Below are positions 32,069-44,540 of a DNA stretch of 64,000 bases, in pieces (position 1 is the stretch's first letter; each line of letters starts with the position of its first letter). The notes beneath the pieces are model-generated. The model saw nothing but the letters and a program-made list of their open reading frames with translations. It did not search any database and was not told where the DNA came from. Source of the stretch: Zea mays (lineage: Eukaryota; Streptophyta; Magnoliopsida; Poales; Poaceae); contig NC_050098.1 of NCBI RefSeq assembly GCF_902167145.1, positions 31,614,501 to 31,678,500 on the forward strand. Reading direction: 5' to 3'. Made by a program: the position numbers and the translations under genes.

Positions 32069-35000
32069 CTCTCTCTTGGGCGAATACCACGACCAACACA
32101 TGCCTTTTTAAAACTCCCAAAAACCTAGCGGGAAAAATATGGAGAAAGAGTACATGGTGACACAAATTGCATTTGCACTTTGTTGCCTCATTAAAAACCT
32201 TATGTGAGAAACTTCAGAAAAACTCACCAAGGAAAAAGAGTACAACAGCTGCCATCAGAACAAATTTCGATCTTCTGGATCTGGATTCTATCGAATATTC
32301 TTCAAAGGCTAAATTTAGAAATGTGCTCCCCCTGATCCTTGCAAATCCGTATCAATAAGGCAAAACATGTTCTTCTAGAAGTATATGCACATAAAGATTT
32401 AGCAAACGGATTGCATATCCTTGCAAGGACTATTTCAGGAACTTTACCTCTACTCACTTCTATGATATACGAGGTAAGTGCACGTATCAACATAAATAAG
32501 CCACTTTGACTGATGGTGTTTGATCGACTTATTTATGCTTATATTGATCACAATCGTGGATAATAAATGTCATATTTTATGCCCTGAAGGCGTCAACTTG
32601 ATGGTCAATATGTGAACCTTTATGGAAGTTTCACTATATGGGCATTCCTCCCCCTAATGTCGAGATGTTCTAAAATCATACAGATTAAATCCTTAACCAC
32701 AATCATCCAGTTGTGGCCAATGTATGATGTTGTGGTGATTTATTTGGGAAATATTACGCACATTGCAGATAGAGGTTTTATGCAGTGAGCTTTGGACTTA
32801 GATTAATACAGTGGTATGCTTACTGCATCTTTTTCCTTCAACGTTGAAGGGATAGTCTCAACTTCTAGCGAAACATGCAACAACAAGTTGCTTTGTGGTT
32901 ACAATTCTGCAAACTTATTGTTATTATTGCCAAATACACAGTCAATCATTAAGATTTAGACTGGTATGTGCAACACTATGTTATCCATAAGGGTCCTTCA
33001 GGGGCTCATGCATACCATTCGCCGTTTGGAGCCATTAGTTGACTTCAGGTCAACAAGTAAATGACCATCAGGGTTTAGTACTCATAAGGACATTCACTGG
33101 TTGCATTGTGCTTTTAGGCACATTGGAAAATGTGTGTTTATATTGGTAATAAAGTGCACGGCATCAGGCCAATGCTGCCAAGCAAAGATTTTTATATATA
33201 TGCAGAGATGTATAGTCTAGCTTGTTTTTATCACTGCCTATGGTTTACCCAATTACTCATACTGCTCTAAAATTGGGTATCGATTTATGCAACATTTTTA
33301 GGTATTATAATTTTGAGAGAGAACTATTAACAATAGTTAATTATTTGTGATGTAAGATGCCAGCTGGACAAACTTTTCTCCTCGTATTATATATCAACTT
33401 GTTCTATAAAGCATTATTTTGATTTCTTCATTGTTCAGCAAAAAGAGAAGCTTTGGAATAGAACAGATAAGGCTAAGAATTCATTTTATCCGGGAAAACT
33501 CATCTGATTGCTAAGACTAAGCAAATGGTGATAACTACTTGGTAAGAGCGAAAAAAGACCAATATCCGTCTGGGACCAGTCTTCAACAACAGATAGTGCT
33601 GCTCTCATATGAAGGACTCATACGGTCTCCACAAGATCTTCATAGTTCTATCACAAATTACCATGACTACCACTCTAGCGGTCAAGATTTATGGCTCTTT
33701 CGGCGCCAAGGACTAAGCACATATTAATGTCCAATTTAGCTCCAAGCTATGTGGTGACGTGGGATTTTAAGGCTATTTTCTACTCTTCTTACTTCTGGTA
33801 GATCAGAAATAGATTATGGTAAGCATGTCAAAGGGTGGAATCAAATGTAGTTTTGCTACATAAACCCAAATTTTATTTCCATTTAGTACTGACCTTTACC
33901 ATTTGGCTTGTTGTATACCATACCAGTCAAAGGACTATCCCAAGTCAATTCAGCGACTATAAGTATTTACAATTCTAAGAGATGTATGCGACACAAGCAT
34001 AGAGGTCCTAGATAGGACGAGTAAAGTGGTTCGATGGGAACACACAATGGTTTTTCACACCAACAATGTGAAAATTTTCTCAGAACAACCTCTCGGTATA
34101 CTTGCAACTTCGTGTTGCTAGGGGTTACATATCCTTTTATCTCAGAGTTCGCTTCATGTCGTCCAACGATTAAGAGAGCAATGTGCCAACATCTAGTTGA
34201 GCAATGCATGATTGAGATTTATAGTATTTATTCATTTGGTAAGTTCTTTTGCTTACTAATATAATCTCAATTTGTGATGTCTTCGATGCCAAAAAGGCTT
34301 TCATGCATTAATATTGATATTCTTCAGGTTACTTCAGGTAAAACTTTATGCATGAGGAGAGAGAGCAGGGAATTAACTTATCTGTGTTCTATATTATTTC
34401 ATTTAATTTCCCAGATTATTCAAGCACTATAGAGCTTGATATAGTTGTTATGCCCACTTGGCAATATAAATAAATATATGATGGCACACAACACAATCAA
34501 ATAAAATATAGAGCCAAACAAAATTATTTACGAAGGTTGCGCATAATGTGACTTTAGGGGCTTGAACAACCCACCACAATCCACGCGAGTACAAGCTCTA
34601 GCGTATCCGGCGTCAATGCTTGTGCGGCCATTAGGGCCATGACAACACAACAAGCCTTCACAACAAGCGTGACAGGCACAATTATGTCTCGTTAGTCGGC
34701 GTACACGATAAGTCCACATAACGTGCGCAATAGGTGCAATTGTGGCTCAATGATTGCGACACATGAGTAGTGCCTACAGGGTCTGCAAAAAATGCGTGAC
34801 ACGACGATGGCGGTCCGACTCAACGGGAGCGATCCAATTAAGCGAGAGCGTGACATCACAATCACATGACACACCCAAGTTCGTACGACACAAATACTGT
34901 GTCGTGTTGCCAGGGTGTAGCCAATGCTCAGCTAATGCCATAACTCACCCAATTAATAATGTAGCCTGATCGACGTGTCCGAGTATCCACTATACAATTT

Positions 35001-35689
35001 AATCGCTCGCCGTGAGTCTAAAAACTCAACGCAACACAAATATTTAGATCGATTTGAGTATGCACATTATAGCCTTCACATGCATTCTTAATAATTCTTT
35101 TTTAATTATTTGCTACCAGAAATAATTATTAACACAGAAAAAATAAATACCAAAATTAAGGCACGAGCATCACCACATAAGGTGCAAAAGGCATTTCCCC
35201 ATTATTAAATGTGCATTTTGTACTAATTATTTAATACCAGAAATAATTAATTACGCTAGAAACTTCAACATGTTTAGTCTTTTTATTATTTGCAACTGGA
35301 AATATAGAACAGATAATATGGAGCATGCATATAAATTTATATAAATTCAACAGGAACTTATGTATATAAATATTGCATCGTATTTAATCACCCAACGATT
35401 TGAACCGCTTAAACAGTTATACATAGAGGAGGAGGTTTGTGTGGCCCTTATGCTTAACCGTGACTTCTGCGCGTATAGGAGCGTGGCATCCATGGTACCC
35501 TTAAGCCTTTGACCGGCCTTTTCTTTTTGTTTCTCATCTATTCTAGAAATATATACCATCCGATTGCATAGAGGTGAAATGGAAGCATGTCGCTTAGGAC
35601 AGTTCAGCTAGGCAAGAGACATATCGGCTTGACGAAGAGGTGATGCAGATTTGATTTTGCAGCAACGTCGAGGTAGAACATGCTGATAA

Positions 35690-35957
35690 TGTATTGAGAA
35701 CTACGTTACCATGGATCATCAGATCTGCTCTCTTCCCTCCCGTCAGCAGTAGAGGCGCAAGAAGTTGTAGGGGACCCGTCTCTTCCCATAAGCACAACAG
35801 AAGGAACACATGAGACACAGGATATATGGTTAGGTCTCTGGCCTATTTCTCATTTATGTATTATGAGAAGATATACATATTTCTTATATAGAGACGTGAG
35901 ACCTCTCAGGGTCAAAATAGGTATTTGCCCACGTAACACTGACTAGAGTTCTTAACG
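35690..35957 (-). repeat. 5' LTR of copia-like element
   Basis: Right copy, starting TGTATTGAGA. It ends about 270 bp upstream of the BAHD start codon, so the gene's distal promoter is LTR-derived. Confidence 0.65.
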
Positions 35958-36171
35958 GTTGCTGAGCGTTGGGAGAGAAATGAGACCAAACCAGCGCGAG
36001 GGTTTCTTTGGAAAATAGGCATGGCAAGGAGAAGGAGGTGCGGGAGGGCTTTTTTGTGAATTTTACGGCAACCGTTGGATCGGAAACGGAAGGTCAGAAA
36101 TCGATTTGGGCACCTCAGTTGGCCTGTGCACACGATACACTCCCTGCAGCTATATCCGCTTCCACTACTCC

Positions 36172-36177
36172 TATATA
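36172..36177 (+). promoter_or_regulatory. Candidate TATA box of the BAHD gene
   Basis: TATATA within CTCCTATATACATAACC, 52 bp before the ATG at 36229, which is a normal distance for a short plant 5' leader. It is the only TATA-like element between the copia LTR and the start codon. Confidence 0.55.
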
Positions 36178-36228
36178 CATAACCGCTGGCAGGCAGGCTC
36201 ATGCGATTAGCGCGGCGGCAGGGCAGGC

Positions 36229-38959
36229 ATGGAGAAGGAGGCGGCGGCGGAGCTGGAGATCCCCGGTGAGTGCCAGTACGCGGGGGATCCAGTGTTGGTG
36301 CGACCGAGCCAGCCGACGCCGCGCCACACCCTGCACCTCTCCAACCTCGACGACCAGCGGTTCCTCCGTTTCTCCATCAAGTACCTGTACGTGTTCGGCG
36401 CCGACGCCGCCGTGCCCGCCGACGCGCTGCGGGCGGCGCTCGGCAGGGTGCTCGCCGACTACTACCCGCTCGCCGGCCGGCTCCGGCCGAGCGCCGAGGA
36501 GGATGGGAAGCTCGTCGTGGACTGCAATGCCGAGGGCGCCCTCTTCGCCGAGGGCCGCCTCCCGGGCCTCGCCGCCGCCGACTTCCTCAGCGGCAGCGAC
36601 CGGCCGCACAAGTCCTGGAGGAAGCTGCACTACAGGGTGGAGGCGCAGAGCTTCGTCGCCGTGCCACCTCTCGTCGTCCAGGTGAGTGAGTTAGTGGGGG
36701 CTCTCCTCTCCTCCCTCTTTCGCTTACAGTAGTAATTAATCGCCTCTTCATGCATGTAATCTGTCTGTTTCTTCCAAATTCTTCTCCTAGTTAATCAGAA
36801 ACATTTTATTTGTTGCCGACTAAACAGCCAATCATCATTTCCCACCCCCTTATGTAAGTAAATTACCACTTGTTTGAAGTCTAAATTTTTTTGTGGTTAC
36901 TTTTGGTGCGCCCTGAGGTGGTTCCAGTATAGAGCTGATCGATGCAAAAGGCCACACATTTACCAGCAACATGTCATGCAACTATTCCTGCCGCGCGCTG
37001 GTTACTTTTTTTCTTGATCAGTCGCTTAGGCTTAACCTTGCCATGCTTACATATAAATAACTACGCCGATCTAGTTTATGTTATCATGCACTCATGAATG
37101 CTTGTGCTAGGACGAAGCTTTTGTTCCCTGCAGCGCCGCAGCTTTGGGCAAGAGTGACGGCCTGAGCCTGGCATTTGCAATTCTTAAAGTTAGCAAAAAG
37201 GAGGGGATAGCGTTAGGAGAGTCCAACCCCTTGCTTCCACCCTTTCTGAAAAAAAGGCCTTTTTAGGCAGACAAGCATATGGCTAGGCTGTATCTTTGTC
37301 CATCCAAAATCTTTTTTCTCCACTTGGGTGAAGTTCTTATGATACCCTGCATGCATGCACGCACAATCTTCTCTGATCCCTTCCCCCCCCCAAAAACTAT
37401 GCTCCAGGAAAATCAGATCAGATCAGGTGAGAATATCATCATGTCCCAGTGCCCCTCAAAACACCATGTCGTCCTGTTCCTGTCCTTGTCATACACGTAC
37501 TGATGTGCATAGCACAGTCTACTACAGTGATGGCTGGTACCAGAGACTAGAGGTCGCAAATGCAATTACTGTGCACTGCAGTGCAGTTCAGGTCACGTAT
37601 AGTCCTGCTGTAACTCAGCAGGAGCAGAGTACGCCGATACTTTTGCCAGGACCCCCGAATCCAAATTCGATTCAGAATTGATAGCCCCTGCTGGCCTGCT
37701 TTTACCTTGGTGACGACCTTACTTACACTTGGCGCTGCATGCATGCATTCATGTGGGATGCAATGCAATGCGATGCTGCTCCCTGCACTGCACCCTGTAG
37801 CTTTCAGGAAAGCGACCGACGCATTATCTTCCTTTTTTTATTAGTTTAGATTTATATTTACCAACAACGAATTAGCGATCCAGATCAATGTAAATTTGTT
37901 GTTTACCTATTGGTGCTTACCCCCCAAAAAAACAAATCGAAATTTTGATGACGGCATGACGTGGCGCGTCCACTCGCGCCTCAGGTCACTTGGCTCGCGT
38001 GCGGCGGCATGGTCCTCTGCACCGCCATCAACCACTGCATCTGCGACGGCATCGGCACCGCGCAGTTCCTCCACGCCTGGGCGCGCGCCGTGCGCGGCGG
38101 CGGCGGCCGCGACGCACTGGACGCCGGCGGCGACGACACTGCCCTGCCGTTCCACGACCGCCGCGCCCTGCGCCCGCGCTGCCCACCGCGCGTCGCGTTT
38201 GCGCACCCGGAGTACAGCACCCGCGGCATCATCAACGCCGCCGTCGCCAACGGCAACGGCAACGGCAGCGCGAACGAGGCGCCGAGCCTGCTGGCGCGCC
38301 TGCTGGGGCAGCCGCTAGCGCCCGTGTCGCTCACCTTCACGGCGGCGCACCTCCTCCGGCTGAAGCGGCAGTGCGTGCCGTCGCTCAAGTGCACCTCCTT
38401 CGAGGCCCTGGCGGCGCACGTGTGGCGCGCGTGGGTGCGCGCCCTGGACCCGCCCGGCGCGCTGCGCGTGAAGCTGCTCTTCTCCGTGAACGTGCGGCGG
38501 CGCCTGAGGCCCGAGCTGCCGCGGGGCTACTACGGCAACGGCTTCGTGCTCGGGTGCGCCAGGTCCACGGCGGCCCAGCTGACGTCCCCGTCCTGCGGCT
38601 CGGCCGCGCGCTACGGGGTGCGGCTGGTGCAGGACGCCAAGGCGTGCGTGGACGACGACTACGTGCGCTCCATGGTCGACCTCCTGGAGGAGCGGCGCGG
38701 CGCCCGCCCGGACCTGGCGGCCAGCCTGGTGATCTCGGCGTGGACGCGCCTGGGCCTCGAGGACCTGGACTTCGGCGCCGGCAAGGCCGCGCACATGGGC
38801 CCGCTCACCAGCGAGATCTACTGCGTCTTCCTGCCCGTGGTCGGCGACCCGCACGCCGTCACTGTGCTCGTCTCCGTCCCGCAGGCCGCCGCCGACAAGT
38901 TCCAGCACTTCTGCCTCGGGTTCCTCAAGGACGTCGAAGTGGACGCGAAGCTCACCTGA
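36229..38959 (+). CDS. BAHD acyltransferase (HHT/ASFT-like), two exons
   Basis: Exons 36229-36681 and 37985-38959 are joined by a 1303-bp phase-0 intron (CAG|GTGAGT ... CTCAG|GTC) and give 475 residues, the normal BAHD length. The catalytic HXXXD is HCICD at residues 168-172 (acyl transfer from an acyl-CoA to a hydroxyl or amine). The structural DFGWG motif appears as DFGAG at 413-417, with Trp replaced by Ala. LSNLDDQRFLRFSIKYLYVF near the start, CTSFEALAAHVWRAWVR and LPRGYYGNGFVL match the clade of omega-hydroxy-fatty-acid/fatty-alcohol feruloyl-CoA transferases, which act in the cytosol to make suberin and cutin aromatics. Exact substrate cannot be read from sequence. Codon usage is extremely GC3-rich, as in many grass genes. 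The frame has no defect and the start ATG is the first after the TATA box. A decayed copia LTR lies just upstream. Confidence 0.9.
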
Positions 38960-40579
38960 GCTACTATGGCTATGATGTATGATCCAGCTTGCTAGCTCGT
39001 CGATGAGTCTCAGTTTGATTTTCCACCGTGCATTCTGCTTTCTGCATGCTATATGAGAAAATGATGGAGTATTATGCTAATTACTCCCGGTCAATATAAT
39101 TGTGTCGAACGGATGAAATGAAAGATCGTCTGGTGATGATCATAGTCATGCATGTATCGGCTGCGGTCCGATCCAGTAGTAATATCAATCAATCAATCGG
39201 TGATGAGGTCCTTTTTGTGGTGTCATCAACTATCTGGCTCGTGGTAGCTAGTCGGCGATCATGACGCTCATCGTGTCGTGCATATATTTGTCTGTCTCTC
39301 TAATTAATAAACATGTAGTACTACTAGTAATTACGATGAAGATTCATGCTCATTTATTCAATTCTCTACTATATTAAAGCACTAGTTTTTTCTAGTTTCA
39401 TTGTCGTTGTGATCCACGTTTAAATAGTAAAAAAATAAAATACACACAGTAAAAAATAATAAAAATATACATAAATAAGAATTTAAACCATGATTGTTGG
39501 TTTTAAATCCCACATTCACATTCATCTACGTATCCAACAGAACCTACATGGCGATATGATACGAGCAGGTTTTACAATTTCGGACGGAAATTTCGGTGGA
39601 GTCCGAAAAATATATGTTTCTGAAGTTGACATTTTTTTAATATAGATTATATTATTTTTTGTTTTAAAAAATTAAATCTATTTAATTTTTGAACTAGAAT
39701 TCCCCAAATTTCGAAAATTTCTTGTTTTTCGTTGGGTGCCGAATTTTTTTCTTTTCGAAACTGTAAACCCATGATACGAATCATCTTGCGGGCGAAGTGG
39801 CTCGAGTTGTTGAGCTGACACTGACAGGCCGCAGATAATGCTCACGACTGCCCGCCCAATAAACCTGCCCACAACCCTTTCGTCCTCACTGAGATAGTGA
39901 GGTCTGGGCCGGCTGAGCACTCAGCATCAGCCGATCGATACTTTGCTGATAACAGAAAACATACATATGCATGTGATATTCGGCTGATCATACATATATC
40001 CTATCGTATCACATATGAAATAATTAAACAACGTAACGGGTGGGAAAGACAAAGCTGTTGATATTTCACTGCCCACAAATCGATAAAAACGGAAGGCGGA
40101 TTGTTTTCGTCTCCGGATCCACACCAAAAAAAAAAAAAGTTTAGTGGATGCAGCCTTTATTTGCAAGTGATGAGATAGAAAATACTCCCAAGTTGGTACT
40201 AGCAGTACCAAATTCTCCCGTTCCATCGCCCGCTCGCTTGGCTCGTGTCTTTGCATCATTTGCTTTTGTATGATTCCGGTTGACCACAACGATCTATCCG
40301 ATCCGGTGAGCCCCTACTCCGTACGTACCCATCCTAATATATATTTTTTACTCTATAAGAATGCAAGCAAGTCAAAGCAAAAACCGTCGGCTAGTAGCAA
40401 CTGCTAGAGAGCGCTAGCTTAGATACTCGTTAATTAGTTAGATAGATAGAATAACATCCGTGTCACACTACTGCGCTCCTAAGAATGACCAATATTTCTT
40501 TTACCCTCGAACATTAAATTGCAGGATTAATAAACATAATAGCCGAGCGTATATCATCGTCAAGTTCCCATCGCCACTT
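38960..40579. other. 3' flank of the BAHD gene
   Basis: AT-rich. AATAAA at 39306-39311 is a possible polyadenylation signal 350 bp after the stop. TCTCTACTATATTAAAG at 39363 looks like a Helitron 5' end but no 3' end was found. No other gene is seen. Confidence 0.5.
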
Positions 40580-40603
40580 GTTCACTACCGGAATCAATAG
40601 CTT

Positions 40604-40975
40604 CGCCGAGTGCCTGAAGCACTCGGCGAAGCCTTAAAAACACTCGGCAAAGGCTTTGCCGAGTGTAACACTCGGCAAAAAAGGCTCGGCAAACAGTGCA
40701 TCGGCAAAGACTTTTTTGCCGAGTACTTTTTCTCGGGCACTCGACAAATATCTTTGCCGAGTGTCAGGGAGCACTCGGCAAAGAAAAGCGACCGTTACGG
40801 CGCCGGTTGACGGAGACGGCGGCTTTGCCGAGTGTCAACGGTGACACTCGGCAACGAAGATATCTTTGCCGAGTGTCTTCCTGGCAGCACTCGGCAAAGC
40901 CGCCTTCTTTGCCGAGTGTTATGACCTGGACACTCGGCAAAGCGCCTCTTTGCCGAGTGTAACACTCGGCAAAGT
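40604..40975. repeat. Left subterminal repeat array of the CACTA element
   Basis: About a dozen copies of CACTCGGCAAAG and its complement CTTTGCCGAGTGT, often as facing pairs that can form hairpins. Confidence 0.9.
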
Positions 40976-41264
40976 GACCAGTATATACCTTTTTTATTTG
41001 TTTTTTGTATTCCATCCACACAAACATAAGATATCACATATATATCACATATATACATCACAGATATCATCATAGACATAAATAGCCAACACAAACATAA
41101 AACCGTCACCACAAACATAAATATCCATCACAAACATAAGTGTTCAACACAAGTATCAAACACAAACATAAGTCTCAAACGTCGCAAGGTCTCACATAAG
41201 TATCAAACACAGACATAAGTATTATACATAAGTTCTGAAGTCTAAAACAATGAAAACACAACAC

Positions 41265-42920
41265 TCATGGAGGTGGGCGGTTTGACCGGGGCTGCGTTGG
41301 GCTGAACCCTTCCGGAGGGTTGTTGGATGCCGCTCCAGATTGGCCCTGCACAGATAAGAGATTGCATGTGTTATATCAGATGCATTACAAACATCTAACT
41401 ACAATTTTGATACTCACAGGAGTGTGGAAGAGAGCAGGGTCAACTGGAGGGAACAATGGAGGTGGTGGAGCGATGCCATGTGCGGCGCCAAGGCTCTGCA
41501 TGTACTGGAACATCTCCGCCATCCTCTGATGATCTGCCCGGCGCTCTGCCTCCCGCTCTGCCATCATCCTCGCTTCCATCTCGTGACGTTCCCTCCTCTC
41601 TTCTTCTAGTTGGGTCTGTAATATTACAAGCCAACGTTATAGTAACTCAAAGACTAGGTATATAACTAAAGGAAGGACGAGTTACAGAAGCACTAACCTC
41701 GAGTTGCTGTATGCGAAGGTGTGAGCTGTCGTGCCGAGGTCGAATGGCTGGGCTCGAGCCCGTGCTCCTTACTCTCACCTGAGACCGAGTGGGAGTGGAG
41801 GACGAGTCGATTGCCCCGTCGGCAATCCAGTACCGCCCATGTCTCTTGCCTCCTCCGACCCTCATGAGCACATCGGGGTCGATAGGCTCGGTGCTCGGAT
41901 CATAGTCTGGGCCATGGACCTCCTGCGCCATGGCGGTGTAGTCATGGAGGCGGCTGTAGACGGCGGGGTTGGTGTAGGCCTCGGGCCCGTCATCCGGGTT
42001 GTAGGTGACGTCGGACGTCGCCTTACCCTTATGGGCCATAGCATAGGCCGAGAAGGTGGAACAAGGCCTGCCACCATGTGACGCCGACTGCAACGAAAAC
42101 CAACGAGATAGTTAGAAATAATATCTAACTTAGTGCTATATATCTAAATAAAAAAGGTGGTGTACCCATGCTTCGGCATATTGGCCCAGGCTCCGGCTGC
42201 CTTGGTGGTGCGAGGGGCCTTGCATCTGCAAACGCCGTTCCCGGCTAGCTGTGTGCGCCTCGTCCCACTCAGCCGAACACCACCTATCCACCATCTGCTC
42301 CCAGCACAGAGGATGTGCGGCGCACCAATGTAGAATCACCTGCAAAGTAAACACATAAAGTGCATATCAGAAGATAAAATAAAATTCATGCATGGAGTAC
42401 TGGTACCAAACATGCATGACTTTACCTGCAGGTACTGCTCCCTGGTCAACGACATGGTTCGGGCTTGAGGTTTGGTCACCTTCTCCCCAAGGACGGAGCC
42501 GTGGTAGGTGATGATGGCCTGGATGCGGGCCTCATAGTGCATGTCCACGACGAGCTTCTTACAGCACGTGGTGGCCACCACATCCGCCCTAGCCTCGTAT
42601 CCAGCATCGCATCTGAAGAAATCCTGCATACAAAAACGATGTATCCATACATTATTTCAAGAATTTGCAACGAATACGATATATTTTATATTATACTAAG
42701 ACTTACCCACAGCTCTTGCTTCACCCGCTCCGCCTTGTTATTGAATTCTCTGCCGTCCCGGTCTACTGCATCGGGGGCGACGGCATAGTGGTCGAAGGTG
42801 AAGGCTGGGCCCGTCACTCCGGCGTACTCCACAAGTCCAGGGAAGTGTTCCCTGCATAGCAGGCCGAGGATGTTGTTGGGGGGGCGACGATGACCCCCAG
42901 CATAATCACAACTTTCAATG
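41265..42920 (-). CDS. Transposase_24-type (TNPA-like) gene in the CACTA element
   Basis: Six exons on the minus strand: about 42920-42707, 42623-42426, 42339-42166, 42087-41698, 41615-41418 and 41345-41265. All junctions are GT-AG and all introns phase 0. The frame is open throughout and ends at TGA 41265-41267. Conserved phrases are CDYAGGHRRPPNNILGLLCR, FTFDHYAVAPDAVDRDGREF, VDMHYEARIQAIITYH, GGGKRHGRYWIADGAIDSSS and a charged MEARMMAEREAERRADHQRM helix with coiled-coil character. This matches the plant Ptta/En/Spm family (Pfam Transposase_24), thought to bind the subterminal repeats. The 5' end is incomplete: a stop precedes exon 1 and no initiator ATG is evident. So the product may be truncated. 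Confidence 0.78.
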
Positions 42921-43375
42921 TGAATCTAGAAGGTTTCTACACATAGTGTCTCACAACTTTCTCCAAACATTCTAAAATTTTTATCACAGCCTCTACATAT
43001 GATATCATGACACGTGGACAAGTTTCATGATTTTCTGACTTTATTTGTGTTTTATACAATTTTTAAACATGTGCATGCTAAGTTGACGGCCATGTTTAGT
43101 GAGCATGTTGCTCGAACTTTCCGGTACGTATCTGAAATCGGTCGTAACTTATGCTAAGTAACATGAATATCATTTTTTCATGCACGGTTTTCCAAGTTTC
43201 GAGTGACCTGCAGTTCAAATTTGAATTTTCCGAAGAATTTCAAAAAAACAAACTAAATCTACTAACGATTGAAAACTATGTTATAATTGTCCACAAATGA
43301 TACATGTAGGTCTACATAGTGTAGGAACATACCACAAAAAGTTTGGGAGACAAAATCAAAAAAATAAAAATATAC

Positions 43376-43735
43376 TTTGCCGAGTGTCTGGATAAGACAC
43401 TCGGTAAAGCTTCCTTTGTCGAGTGCCAGCTGCGCGGCACTCGGCAAAGAAGCATCTTTGCCGAGAGCCGACGGTTGGCACTCGGCAAAAACTGACGGCC
43501 GTCAGCTTTAGGACGGCCAATGACGGCCCTTTGCCGAGAGCCTTCTTTGCCGAGTGTTTGACACTCGGCAAACGTGTCTTTGCCGAGTGCTGTCCTCTGC
43601 CGAGTGTCCAGCACTCGGTAAAGGGGCTCTTTGCCGAGAGTCTGACTTTACCGAGTGCAGCTCTCGGCAAAGCCTTCTTTGCCGAGTGCCCGACAAAAGG
43701 CACTCGGCAAAGAATCCAACACTCGGCAAAGACTC
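43376..43735. repeat. Right subterminal repeat array of the CACTA element
   Basis: Mirror of the left array: TTTGCCGAGTGTC...CACTCGGCAAAG pairs up to the terminal inverted repeat. Confidence 0.9.
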
Positions 43736-43752
43736 GGATTCCGGTAGTAGTT

Positions 43753-44535
43753 GTCGGGAACACCCCTTTTGCCGATAGGTGAAAAAGAACATATTTGATG
43801 CACATGATTTTTTTTGTGCATATATGGTACATATAAATTAACAAAGTTCATAAAATAATTTAAAAAAATTATACATATTATTTTCATCTTAATTACTTCA
43901 ATTATATAAAAAAATTTAATTTACAATTCGTTATACTTTAGTAGTAATAAAAAAGATAAAATTCCTGACATGTTTAAATTGGAAAATCGGCTAAAATGTT
44001 CATCTTTTCTATTACAGCTATATAACGACTTTGAACTTTAAACTTTGTATATAATATGAGTAGGATGGAATGAATATGTATGGAATTTTTTAGTTTTTTT
44101 ATGAATTTTATTAGTTCATGTGCACCCTATGTCACCAAAGACTCATGTGCACCAGATTTGTTCTCTAGGTAAAAAGTTGATAAGTAGACTCTGAATGCTC
44201 ATGTCACTATATAGTAAATATAAAAATCTATGTCAACTATAAACCATCGTAAAGAGCGACGTAAATCACGGATGAACCAATAACAATTTTTCTCGACCGA
44301 CATAAATAAGTACATAAGCAAATAAGTTCATTTTCGTCGGCTAGCAATGCCCACATAAATAAGGTTCGTGTTTATGTACGTCAAATAAGGTTCTTATTTA
44401 CGTTGGCCTGTTACAATAACTAAAGTAAATATCTGAGGTAAATTGCAGAGTGTTAGTACAGACATATTATGTTGACAGTTGCCATGTTGGAATGACAATA
44501 TTATATCTCTGTTGTTGGGCCAAAGCCTATGATTT
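43753..44535. other. AT-rich intergenic sequence
   Basis: No gene, terminal repeat or tandem array recognised. The last bases, CAAAG (44536-44540), are the target duplication of element D. Confidence 0.6.
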
Positions 44536-44540
44536 CAAAG

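Larger units (their letters stand above)
31799..35957 (-). mobile_element. Degenerate non-autonomous copia-like LTR element
   Basis: Two direct repeats of about 270 bp (31799-32068 and 35690-35957) share TATTGAGA, ATCTGCTC, TCAGCAGTAGAGGCGCAAGA and TATATAGAGA(T/C)GTGAGACC. Read on the minus strand they begin TGTTAAG and end CAATACA. Inside the left copy CTCTCTCTTGGGCGA is the complement of a polypurine tract. Inside the right copy TTATCAGCA (minus strand) resembles the initiator-tRNA primer site of copia elements. The 3.6-kb interior is AT-rich and has no gag or pol. A clear target duplication is not visible, consistent with age. Confidence 0.65.
40583..43749. mobile_element. CACTA (En/Spm-type) transposon, TSD GTT
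   Basis: A 3167-bp element flanked by GTT (40580-40582 and 43750-43752). The left terminus is CACTACCGGAATC and the right is its complement with one change at the last base. Subterminal regions carry many inverted copies of TTTGCCGAGTG / CACTCGGCAAA, the expected binding sites of a TNPA-type protein. It encodes one gene (41265-42920, minus) but no TNP2/TNPD transposase, so it depends on a related autonomous element. Confidence 0.93.

Noticed and set aside
36682..37984. Short open frames in the BAHD intron (for example 37279-37681)
   Set aside because: No conserved motif; clean GT-AG boundaries and family alignment mark this as intron.
39363..39380. TCTCTACTATATTAAAG as a Helitron 5' end
   Set aside because: The preceding base is T instead of A, and no GC-rich hairpin followed by CTRR could be found before 40580.
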